In this document: positions 1-6,009 of the stretch, one piece after another
Position numbering within the stretch: position 1 is the first letter of the stretch
How the letters are laid out: every line of letters starts with the position of its first letter
Origin: Actinomycetota bacterium
GTDB taxonomy: Bacteria > Actinomycetota > Actinomycetes > Nanopelagicales > Nanopelagicaceae
Assembly: GCA_009705165.1 (NCBI GenBank)
Contig: WLCU01000018.1
Location: forward strand, 1 to 11,169
DNA length: 11,169 nucleotides
Reading direction: 5' to 3'
Translations under genes and position numbers: made by a program
The notes under the pieces: generated by a model
The model's database searches: none
What the model saw: only the letters and a program-made list of their open reading frames with translations
What the model was told of the DNA's origin: nothing

Positions 1-33
1 AAGAGGTCGATGGTTCGAGTCCATCTAGGCCCA
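1..33 (+). tRNA. tRNA-Ile, 3' part only
   Basis: This is the 3' end of a tRNA cut by the window edge. The T stem GATGG (9-13) pairs with CCATC (21-25) around the loop TTCGAGT. The 3' acceptor strand TAGGCCC (26-32) and discriminator A33 follow. The anticodon is not in view, so the isoacceptor is inferred: this acceptor strand and the position just before tRNA-Ala and ppiA match the tRNA-Ile/tRNA-Ala pair found downstream of gyrA in Actinobacteria. The bases after A33 are CCC, so CCA is not encoded and must be added after transcription. Confidence 0.75.
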
Positions 34-47
34 CCCCGCTCTCAAAC

Positions 48-120
48 GGGGACCTAGCTCAATTGGTAGAGCACCGCCTTTGCAAGGCGGGGGTTAGGGG
101 TTCGATTCCCCTGGTCTCCA
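48..120 (+). tRNA. tRNA-Ala(UGC)
   Basis: A complete 73-base cloverleaf can be folded. The acceptor GGGGACC (48-54) pairs with GGTCTCC (113-119), with one G-U pair. The D arm is AGCTC...GAGC. The anticodon stem CCGCC/GGCGG (74-78, 86-90) encloses TTTGCAA with anticodon TGC at 81-83. The T stem AGGGG/CCCCT encloses TTCGATT. The discriminator is A120 and CCA is not encoded. It reads GCN alanine codons. It lies 14 bases after the preceding tRNA and only four bases before the ppiA start codon, so the two tRNAs and ppiA are probably co-transcribed. Confidence 0.97.
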
Positions 121-124
121 CGTT

Positions 125-637
125 ATGACAACTACAGCGACGCTACATACATCACTCGGTGACATTGTCATCGAGCTATTTCCTAACCACGCACCAAAAA
201 CTGTTGCAAACTTTGTTGAGTTAGCAACTGGTGCAAAAGAGTGGACTGATCCACGTACAGGAAATAAAACAACTGCAAATCTTTATGACGGAACAATTTT
301 TCACCGCGTCATTGATGGCTTCATGATTCAAGGTGGAGATCCACTTGGTCAAGGAACCGGCGGACCTGGTTACCGATTCGCAGATGAATTTCACGGAGAG
401 TTAGTTTTTGATCGTCCTTATATCTTGGCAATGGCAAACTCTGGCCCAGGAACAAATGGTTCACAGTTCTTTATCACCGTTGCTCCAACAACGTGGCTAA
501 ACCGCAAGCATTCAATCTTTGGAGAAGTTAAAGATTCTGCTAGCCAGGCAGTAGTTGATGCGATTGCTAAAGCAAAGACAGGTGCGCAAGATAAGCCTGC
601 AACACCAATCACAATCAACAGCGTCACTGTTGCTTAA
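125..637 (+). CDS. ppiA: Peptidyl-prolyl cis-trans isomerase, cyclophilin type
   Basis: Cytoplasmic cyclophilin of 170 residues, which interconverts cis and trans X-Pro bonds and assists folding. The single domain fills the protein. Visible landmarks are the active-site block [15 protein letters not shown] (59-73, with R61, F66 and Q69), the GSQFFIT strand (112-118) and KHSIFGEV (128-135). No signal peptide or membrane segment is present. The start gives the usual N-terminus, a short lead followed by the [10 protein letters not shown] strand. There is no ribosome-binding site: ATG125 lies four bases after the tRNA-Ala discriminator, so tRNA 3' processing would leave a near-leaderless message. 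The same position beside tRNA-Ile/Ala and before crgA holds in other Actinobacteria. W124 matches the tryptophan that binds cyclosporin in human cyclophilin A. Confidence 0.96.
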   Translation: MTTTATLHTSLGDIVIELFPNHAPKTVANFVELATGAKEWTDPRTGNKTTANLYDGTIFHRVIDGFMIQGGDPLGQGTGGPGYRFADEFHGELVFDRPYILAMANSGPGTNGSQFFITVAPTTWLNRKHSIFGEVKDSASQAVVDAIAKAKTGAQDKPATPITINSVTVA

Positions 638-1163
638 ACGTTCAGCCACCTACACATTAATCGCAGCTATCTGCGGTGCATACCTGCTGCAGCTAGTTGT
701 TCCATCAATTGAAATTCATTTAGTTTTACCCAACATTGATTATTTAAAATCAACCAACGAGTGGTACAGATTATTTACTGTAGCTCTAGTTCACTCAGGT
801 TTATTGCACTTAGGTTTTAACATGTATGCACTGATGGTTTTAGGAAATCCGCTAGAAGCGGCATTTGGAAAAAATAAACTTTTAATCATCTTTTTTGTTT
901 CACTGCTAACCGGTTCACTTACTTCTACTTTTTTAGCATCAGCATCTAGCTACTCAGTTGGTGCATCTGGTGCAGTCTTTGGTTTATTCGGCGCGCTTGC
1001 AGTTGTTGGTAAAAGAATTGGCGCAGACACACGTTCAATATTTGTAATCATCGCCATTAACTTTGCAATTGGTTTTGTTTTAGGTGGGATCGATTGGCAT
1101 GCCCACCTAGGTGGATTAATTGGCGGCGTTATTACAGCGCAATTAATCCTTAATAAACGATAA
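630..1163 (+). CDS. Rhomboid-family intramembrane serine protease
   Basis: Polytopic membrane protease that cleaves transmembrane segments of other proteins; the substrate is unknown. With the TTG630 start it has 177 residues and about six hydrophobic helices. The predicted catalytic serine is S113 in GASGAVFG. The predicted catalytic histidine is H159 in WHAHLGG near the C-terminus. HLGFNM (60-65) matches the rhomboid HxxxN element. The frame stays open upstream with ATG at 555 and 558 and GTG at 582, but those codons lie deep inside ppiA and would add a basic, low-complexity tail. TTG630 overlaps the ppiA end by only eight bases and places the first helix near the N-terminus, so I prefer it. 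No ribosome-binding site is clear at any candidate start. Translation is probably coupled to ppiA. Confidence 0.9.
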   Translation: MLKRSATYTLIAAICGAYLLQLVVPSIEIHLVLPNIDYLKSTNEWYRLFTVALVHSGLLHLGFNMYALMVLGNPLEAAFGKNKLLIIFFVSLLTGSLTSTFLASASSYSVGASGAVFGLFGALAVVGKRIGADTRSIFVIIAINFAIGFVLGGIDWHAHLGGLIGGVITAQLILNKR

Positions 1164-1167
1164 AGAG

Positions 1168-1199
1168 TTATCCACAGGTTTTACCCACAGTGTGGATTG
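1168..1199. promoter_or_regulatory. DnaA-box cluster between convergent genes
   Basis: Three 9-mers related to the DnaA box lie in 32 bases. TTATCCACA (1168-1176) is a perfect match to the consensus. TTACCCACA (1181-1189) differs at one position. TGTGGATTG (1191-1199) is in the opposite orientation, with two differences at the degenerate end. The cluster fills most of the gap between the rhomboid and crgA stop codons. The gene order suggests the origin is nearby, so a role in DnaA binding or titration is plausible but inferred. ATCCACA (1170-1176) and TGTGGAT (1191-1197) also form an inverted repeat that could fold as a hairpin. Confidence 0.55.
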
Positions 1200-1217
1200 A
1201 ATTACAACCGTGTAATT
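1200..1217. repeat. Inverted repeat AATTAC-N6-GTAATT
   Basis: A perfect six-base inverted repeat with a six-base spacer (AACCGT) lies just before the crgA stop codon, in the convergent gap between rhomboid and crgA. It could form a small hairpin in either transcript. No T-run follows on either strand, so it does not look like a classical intrinsic terminator. Its function is not known. Confidence 0.35.
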
Positions 1218-1219
1218 AG

Positions 1220-1486
1220 TTAGCGCCAGCGGGTGGCGAGAGTGAAACCAACACCGATAAAGCTGAAGCCAATAATCATGTTCCAGGCACCGATATTTGG
1301 CACTGGATACCTAGTCTGAGTGACATAGAAGATTACGATCCAAAATAGGCCGATCAAGAAAGCAGTCACCATGGTTGGAGCAAGCCACTTTGGGCTCTCC
1401 AGCGGCGCGTGAGGGGTTTCGACCACAACTTCCTGGCTGTGAGCGCGCTGTTGAACGACTTTCTTGCGGAGCTTTGATTTAGGCAT
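1220..1486 (-). CDS. crgA: Cell division protein CrgA
   Basis: Small membrane protein of 88 residues, close to the roughly 90 usual for the family. In mycobacteria CrgA bridges FtsZ, FtsQ, FtsI and CwsA at the septum; in Streptomyces it affects sporulation septation. The protein starts MPKSKLRKK, the family N-terminus, followed by a polar stretch. Two transmembrane helices lie at about 33-55 and 68-85. The family residues WN (NIGAWN) and the terminal ATRWR are present. The frame continues upstream to 1549, but CrgA proteins begin at MPKSK, and the longer form would run into trpG. It diverges from trpG with only 16 bases between start codons, and it converges on rhomboid. Codon use is unusually GC-ending for this window, about 60% at third positions by hand count. 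Confidence 0.95.
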   Translation of the reverse strand: MPKSKLRKKVVQQRAHSQEVVVETPHAPLESPKWLAPTMVTAFLIGLFWIVIFYVTQTRYPVPNIGAWNMIIGFSFIGVGFTLATRWR

Positions 1487-1502
1487 ACGCGAAAGATACA
1501 CC

Positions 1503-2147
1503 ATGAGCAAGAATGCTCCTATGGCCACCAAGATCCTTGTCGTCGACAACTACGACTCCTTCGTCTTCAACTTGGTTCAGTACTTAGCGCAACTAGGCGC
1601 TGAATGCACGGTTGTCCGAAACGATGCTGTTGTCGCCGAAGATGCCGCCAACTATGACGGCGTGCTTATTTCGCCAGGACCTGGAACACCAGAACGAGCT
1701 GGCGTGAGTATTGCAATGATTAAGTTTTGCGCCGAGAAAAAAATTCCATTATTTGGTGTTTGTTTAGGACACCAGGCAATTGGTGTTGCCTTTGGTGCAA
1801 CAGTTTCGCGCGCCCCAGAACTTTTGCATGGAAAAACTTCATTAGTACATCACCAAGGTCAAGGTGTTCTTGTTGATTTGCCATCACCATTTACCGCAAC
1901 CCGTTATCACTCACTGTGTGTAGAACGTGACACGGTGGGTTCAGAGTTAGAAATTACCGGCGCAACAGAATCCGGAATTGTTATGTCTATGCGCCACCGA
2001 ACTTTGCCAATCGAAGGTGTTCAGTTTCATCCAGAATCTGTATTAACCGAACACGGACATCAAATGTTGGCTAACTGGTTAACGGTGTGCGGTGATAAAA
2101 ACGCAAAAACAAAAGCTGTTGGTTTATCACCAGTGGTAAATGCTTAA
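1503..2147 (+). CDS. trpG: Anthranilate/aminodeoxychorismate synthase, glutamine amidotransferase subunit
   Basis: Class I glutamine amidotransferase that releases ammonia from glutamine for a partner synthase. The product is anthranilate (tryptophan) or 4-amino-4-deoxychorismate (folate). The sequence cannot tell TrpG from PabA, and one protein may serve both. The 214-residue form shows VDNYDSFVFNLVQY near the start, GPGTPE, the nucleophile C87 in FGVCLGHQ, and H176-P-E178 completing the triad. About 20 weakly conserved residues follow at the C-terminus. ATG1503 gives a short MSKNAP lead; ATG1521 (MATKILVVDNYDSF) is an equally plausible start because the domain begins there. No strong ribosome-binding site precedes either. 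The partner synthase gene is not adjacent. The gene ends tail to tail with pknB. Its first ~17 codons after ATG1521 are almost all C- or G-ending, unlike the rest. Confidence 0.92.
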   Translation: MSKNAPMATKILVVDNYDSFVFNLVQYLAQLGAECTVVRNDAVVAEDAANYDGVLISPGPGTPERAGVSIAMIKFCAEKKIPLFGVCLGHQAIGVAFGATVSRAPELLHGKTSLVHHQGQGVLVDLPSPFTATRYHSLCVERDTVGSELEITGATESGIVMSMRHRTLPIEGVQFHPESVLTEHGHQMLANWLTVCGDKNAKTKAVGLSPVVNA

Positions 2148-3694
2148 GGCGCTTTATTAACAGTTATAGTTACTGACTTACCAATGGTTTGTGTTGTTCC
2201 AGCATCAGGTGCTTGACGAATAACAATTCCAATTGGCTGATTTGCATCGTAAGCTTCAATTTCATTGACGAGGAAACCCGCTTGAACAAGAAGTGTTCTG
2301 GCTTGAATCGCATCAGTGCCAATTAATAAAGGAACTTCGATTTGACCACTTGCAATCTGTAAAACAACACCACTACCTGCTGTAATCGTTGAACTTGGTT
2401 CAGGTGTTACTTGCAAAACAGTTCCAAGTGGTTCATCTGATGGAACCGCTTCGGTGCGCGAAACAACTAAACCAACCGCGGCAAGTGCTGCGCGTGCGTC
2501 AATAAGGGACATGCCTACTAAATCAGCCGGAACAATTGCATCTCCAGGGCCATCAGAAATCGTTAACACAACACCAGAACCTTTTTGTGCCCTAGTTGTT
2601 GCTAAAGGAATCTGACTTGCTACTCGATCGCGAGGAATTCGCGCATCATGTGCACGTTGGATTGTGACCACATAATCCTTCAACATCACCTGTGCATCGG
2701 CTTGTGTAAGACCAACAACGTTTGGAATCTGAGGAAACGTTGACGAGTCAGCTGATGGACGCGCAATAAATAGACCGGTAGCCACCAGGCCTACGGTGAC
2801 CACAGAACTTAAGGCCCCAATTAATAGTTTACGACGAGAGATTTTTACTTTTGGAATTGTTGTAGTTAGAGCTTGACCAGTTCCCACTTTGAAAAGATCA
2901 TCCAACATCAACCCAGCTGATTGATATCGATCCTCAGGTTTCTTTGAAAGTGCCACAGAAAGAATTACATCAATTCCTTCAGGAAGCTCAGGTTGAAGCT
3001 TGCTTGGAACAACAAATACACCTGATACATGTTGGTAGGCGATTGACACAGGTGTATCTCCAGTAAATGGAGGTTTACCCGTTAATACTTCATATAACAA
3101 ACAACCCGTTGAATAAATATCACTGCGTAAATCTGCAATTTCACCCAAAGCTTGCTCCGGGGATAAATATTGAGCAGTTCCAACAATGTTCCATGTACTA
3201 GTTAACGTTGCACCTAAATCAGCCAACGCACGAGCAATTCCAAAATCCATCACTTTTACGTCGCCTTGATCAGTAATCATGATGTTTGCAGGTTTGATAT
3301 CGCGGTGCACAATTCCACGCTCATGTGAATATTCAAGCGCGGCTAAAATTCCCTCACCGATTTCAAGTGCACGCTTTAGTGGCACACGTTCGCCTTTATG
3401 AATTAAATCGCGCAAAGTGTGGCCAGAAACCAACTCCATAACTATGTATGGAGCAGGTTCTTCACCAGAGTCATAAACAGCAACAATTCCTGGATGATTT
3501 AAACCCGCAGCAGCCAAAGCTTCTTTTCGAAAGCGGGCCACAAAAGATGGGTCACGCGCTAAATCACTGCGCAAGACTTTTACTGCAACCTGGCGCGCTA
3601 AACGAATATCTTCGGCGATATAAACATCAGCCATCCCACCAGTGCCAATCATTTGCCCCAGTTTGTAGCGATCGCCCAGCAGCGTATTAATCAT
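2144..3694 (-). CDS. pknB: Serine/threonine protein kinase with PASTA repeats (PknB type)
   Basis: Transmembrane receptor kinase of 516 residues that senses peptidoglycan fragments or lipid II outside and phosphorylates growth and division proteins inside. The cytoplasmic kinase domain (about 9-270) has the glycine loop G17TGGMADV, K39, E58, HRDIKPAN (130-137), D150FG and SPE (178-180). Activation-loop T165 and T167 align with the autophosphorylated threonines of mycobacterial PknB. A juxtamembrane stretch leads to one transmembrane helix (about 289-312). Three PASTA repeats follow (about 322-382, 386-449 and 452-514), one fewer than the four of M. tuberculosis PknB. All catalytic residues are intact. 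Its ATG overlaps the pstP stop by four bases (ATGA), so translation is coupled. Its stop codon shares TTAA with the opposing trpG stop. Confidence 0.97.
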   Translation of the reverse strand: MINTLLGDRYKLGQMIGTGGMADVYIAEDIRLARQVAVKVLRSDLARDPSFVARFRKEALAAAGLNHPGIVAVYDSGEEPAPYIVMELVSGHTLRDLIHKGERVPLKRALEIGEGILAALEYSHERGIVHRDIKPANIMITDQGDVKVMDFGIARALADLGATLTSTWNIVGTAQYLSPEQALGEIADLRSDIYSTGCLLYEVLTGKPPFTGDTPVSIAYQHVSGVFVVPSKLQPELPEGIDVILSVALSKKPEDRYQSAGLMLDDLFKVGTGQALTTTIPKVKISRRKLLIGALSSVVTVGLVATGLFIARPSADSSTFPQIPNVVGLTQADAQVMLKDYVVTIQRAHDARIPRDRVASQIPLATTRAQKGSGVVLTISDGPGDAIVPADLVGMSLIDARAALAAVGLVVSRTEAVPSDEPLGTVLQVTPEPSSTITAGSGVVLQIASGQIEVPLLIGTDAIQARTLLVQAGFLVNEIEAYDANQPIGIVIRQAPDAGTTQTIGKSVTITVNKAP

Positions 3695-4464
3695 TTCGCC
3701 GCCCCCAGAAGTTCGTTTAAAACAACTTCCTCAGTTGTTATATCTGCAATAACGACCGTGACATTATCTGGGGCATCATTTATATATGTTGCATCAATAA
3801 GAGCTTTAACCGCTTCAGCTTTATCTGATTTTTTCAACAGTGATTTGATCTCTTTTTCAGTTAAAACACTGGACAAACCATCACTACAAACCAAGAAACG
3901 ATCTTTCGGCTTTACGTCATACATCTGTAAAACCGGCGTTACAGTTCCCTGACCCATTAGAGCTTGAGTTAACACTGAGCGCTGTGGATGGTCGGCAACA
4001 TCTGATTGCGATATTGCACCTTGATCAAGAAGTTCTTGAATAACTGTATGGTCATTGCTGAGTTGTTCTAAGGTATTTCCGCGCAATCTATAACACCGAG
4101 AATCACCAACGTGCAAAAGCGCAACTGATTTATCGATTAACAATAAAGCGGTAAGCGTTGTTCCCATTCCACGTAACTCAACGGCTTCATCGGCATACTC
4201 ACCAATTTCAGAATCAATAGTAAATAGCGAGTTAAGTAAAAGATCTTCCGTTGAATCGAAATCTATTTCCGGATTAGTTAAAATTGGGGCAAGTTTTTGA
4301 AGAGTTTGAATCGCAATACGTGAAGCGACTTCTCCAGCTGCATGTCCACCCATTCCATCGGCAACCGCGATTAGCTGGCCAGAAACAAATGCAGAGTCTT
4401 CGTTTCCGCTTCGGTGTAAACCGTCAGCCGATAGCGCACTGCTCTGGAAATAAAATGCGCTCAT
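3691..4464 (-). CDS. pstP: PP2C-family Ser/Thr protein phosphatase (PstP-like, soluble)
   Basis: Metal-dependent protein phosphatase that probably reverses PknB phosphorylation. The 257 residues are essentially one PP2C domain: GNED (20-23), the metal-binding block D36GMGGH, MGTT (100-103), GDSR (120-123), S194DG with D195, and D233NVT. No transmembrane helix is present. The M. tuberculosis PstP is about twice as long, with a membrane helix and an extracellular part, so this one should be cytosolic. It is the first gene of a two-gene unit and overlaps pknB by four bases. In other Actinobacteria pbpA, rodA and pknA usually lie between these genes, and fhaA/fhaB nearby; none is here. The start is supported by the divergent gene 33 bases away and a TAGGCT -10-like box seven bases upstream. 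Confidence 0.94.
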   Translation of the reverse strand: MSAFYFQSSALSADGLHRSGNEDSAFVSGQLIAVADGMGGHAAGEVASRIAIQTLQKLAPILTNPEIDFDSTEDLLLNSLFTIDSEIGEYADEAVELRGMGTTLTALLLIDKSVALLHVGDSRCYRLRGNTLEQLSNDHTVIQELLDQGAISQSDVADHPQRSVLTQALMGQGTVTPVLQMYDVKPKDRFLVCSDGLSSVLTEKEIKSLLKKSDKAEAVKALIDATYINDAPDNVTVVIADITTEEVVLNELLGAAK

Positions 4465-4471
4465 GGGAGTA

Positions 4472-4477
4472 AGCCTA
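4472..4477 (-). promoter_or_regulatory. Putative -10 box of pstP-pknB
   Basis: On the minus strand TAGGCT (matching TAnnnT) lies seven bases before the pstP ATG. That spacing would put the transcription start on or next to the start codon, giving a leaderless message. No Shine-Dalgarno sequence precedes the ATG and no good -35 is visible. The assignment rests on spacing and sequence only. Confidence 0.4.
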
Positions 4478-4482
4478 ACGCC

Positions 4483-4491
4483 TGTTAATCT
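4483..4491 (+). promoter_or_regulatory. Putative extended -10 of the GDPD-pheA-serS-HAD operon
   Basis: TGTTAATCT fits the extended -10 pattern TGn followed by TAATCT, with the last base six bases before ATG4498. Transcription would therefore begin at the start codon. No Shine-Dalgarno sequence is present in the 33 bases between the divergent genes, which fits a leaderless message. No -35 is apparent, as is common for extended -10 promoters. Confidence 0.45.
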
Positions 4492-4497
4492 TTAATC

Positions 4498-5175
4498 ATG
4501 AAAATTTATGCCCACCGTGGAGCCTCGATAGATTTCCCAGAAATGACGATGGACGCCTATAAAGCTGCCGTTGATCAAGGAGCCGATGGCATGGAGTGCG
4601 ACGTTCGACTGACAAAAGACAACCAGATGCTTTTGTGGCATGACGCCGATATGAAACGTACCGCCGGTTATGCCGGTCGCATTGCCGAGATGACGTACCT
4701 TGAAATTAAAGAACATTACCCACAAGCTATTTTGTTAGAAGATTTATTAACTCTTGCAAAAGAAAACAAAAAAGAGCTTGCTATTGAAACCAAACACCCG
4801 GTTCCTCAAGGAAGTGCGGTCGAGAAGAAAGTTCTTGAACTTCTTGATCAAGATGAGCCAAACGCCGATGTTGTTCTAATGTCTTTTTCATGGCTAGCGA
4901 TTGAAAATATTAGAAAGATCAATCCAGAACAAAGAACCGTGGCTTTGTTGGAAGATAAATTCAATTACATGATGAGACGTTTCACATCAGCGCCTATTTT
5001 GGGTCCGAGTGTTGAATACCTACGCTCAAATCCAGAAATGACCCATCAGAGCAAGCCTTTATATGTGTGGACCGTTGATGATGGCGACGATATGCGCTTT
5101 TGTTTAGAAAATGGTGTTGAGGTCTTAATTACAAATAACCCGTCATATGCACGCAAGGTGCTCGGGTATCATTAG
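4498..5175 (+). CDS. Glycerophosphodiester phosphodiesterase
   Basis: Hydrolyses glycerophosphodiesters, the deacylated remains of phospholipids, to glycerol 3-phosphate and an alcohol. The 225-residue TIM-barrel GDPD domain carries the catalytic HRGA (H6, R7), the substrate and metal motif E33CD35, and H48. FPEMT (13-17) sits where PENT is usual. AIETKHP in mid-protein and VWTVDD near the end are also typical. There is no signal peptide, so it is a cytoplasmic enzyme of the UgpQ/GlpQ1 kind rather than the periplasmic GlpQ kind. It opens a four-gene run: pheA starts three bases after its stop. The first ~75 codons are about half GC-ending by hand count, then the gene turns strongly AT-ending. 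Confidence 0.94.
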   Translation: MKIYAHRGASIDFPEMTMDAYKAAVDQGADGMECDVRLTKDNQMLLWHDADMKRTAGYAGRIAEMTYLEIKEHYPQAILLEDLLTLAKENKKELAIETKHPVPQGSAVEKKVLELLDQDEPNADVVLMSFSWLAIENIRKINPEQRTVALLEDKFNYMMRRFTSAPILGPSVEYLRSNPEMTHQSKPLYVWTVDDGDDMRFCLENGVEVLITNNPSYARKVLGYH

Positions 5176-5178
5176 TCA

Positions 5179-6009
5179 GTGAGCACATATGCATATCTGG
5201 GACCAAAAGGAACATTCACCGAAGCTGCTCTAAAAAAGATCACTTCCTCCAATGATTCTTTAATCCCTTATGCAAATGTAACTGCCGCCCTTGATGCGGT
5301 ACGAGTTGGTAAAGCACACTTTGCTTTAGTACCAATTGAAAACTCAGTTGAAGGTGTTGTTGCACGCACTCTTGATGAACTGGCAACCGGAACCCCACTT
5401 TCAATTGTTGGCGAAGTTACTTTGCCGGTTTCTTTCGCACTTATGACCAAGCGCGACACCACAGATATTCGACGTATTGCAACACACCCTCATGCCGAAG
5501 CCCAGTGCCGTGCATATATCGCAGCTAATTACCCAGATGCTGAATTAATCGCAACAGCTTCAACTGCAGCAGCAGCTGAAGCAATCGGCCGTGGAGAATT
5601 TGATGCAGCGATTGCAGCCCCTGTCGCCGCTGCGCATTACGGCTTAACTGTCATCGCCGATAACATCGGTGATATCGTCGGCGCAGTTACACGATTTGTT
5701 TTAGTCTCAAAGCCAGCAAATCCACCTAAGGCAACAGGGTTCGACCGCACATCCTTAGCGGTCTTTATCGGCATCGACCACGCAGGTGCGTTGTTAGATA
5801 TTTTGACTGAATTTGCCAAGCGCGACGTGAACTTAACTTTTATTCAATCACGTCCAACTGGTCGCGAACTCGGCCACTACCATTTCATTATTGATGCCGA
5901 GGGCCACGTTAACGACGCTCCAGTGAAGGAGACAGTCGAAGCGCTGCGAGCTATCTGTGAAGATATTCGTTTCCTTGGTTCATACCCACGAGAAAAGGCC
6001 GGCAAATGA
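5179..6009 (+). CDS. pheA: Prephenate dehydratase
   Basis: Converts prephenate to phenylpyruvate, the step that commits chorismate to phenylalanine. The 276-residue protein is monofunctional, with no chorismate mutase domain. The dehydratase domain (about 1-178) shows [10 protein letters not shown] (6-15), IENS (53-56), HPHAEAQC (103-110) and the catalytic T171-R-F. An ACT domain (about 190-272) should bind phenylalanine for feedback control. It carries GALL (203-206), but QSRP (223-226) replaces the common ESRP. The start is GTG5179, three bases after the GDPD stop, without a clear ribosome-binding site; [10 protein letters not shown] follows directly, as is usual. Its stop overlaps the serS ATG (ATGA). 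Both neighbours are on the same strand, so it is likely translated by coupling. Confidence 0.96.
   Translation: MSTYAYLGPKGTFTEAALKKITSSNDSLIPYANVTAALDAVRVGKAHFALVPIENSVEGVVARTLDELATGTPLSIVGEVTLPVSFALMTKRDTTDIRRIATHPHAEAQCRAYIAANYPDAELIATASTAAAAEAIGRGEFDAAIAAPVAAAHYGLTVIADNIGDIVGAVTRFVLVSKPANPPKATGFDRTSLAVFIGIDHAGALLDILTEFAKRDVNLTFIQSRPTGRELGHYHFIIDAEGHVNDAPVKETVEALRAICEDIRFLGSYPREKAGK

Noticed and set aside
1164..1219. The DnaA-box gap as oriC itself
   Set aside because: It is only 56 bases, without a long AT-rich unwinding region, and in Actinobacteria oriC usually lies by dnaA/dnaN. It is kept only as a DnaA-binding candidate.
1464..1502. Upstream extension of trpG before ATG1503
   Set aside because: It would overlap the crgA coding start, and the extra residues are not part of the amidotransferase family N-terminus.
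1487..1549. Longer crgA form starting at 1549
   Set aside because: CrgA proteins begin at MPKSK. The extension adds a hydrophobic stretch encoded antisense to the trpG start, and would give a third membrane segment unlike the family.
2120..2190. Bidirectional terminator at the trpG/pknB junction
   Set aside because: Only short or bulged inverted repeats (such as TTTATCACC/GGTAAA) and no T-run are visible, so it does not meet the standard for a terminator.
3448..3952. Plus-strand open frames inside pknB and pstP
   Set aside because: They are antisense to strongly conserved kinase and phosphatase coding sequence, show no domain, and lack start signals.
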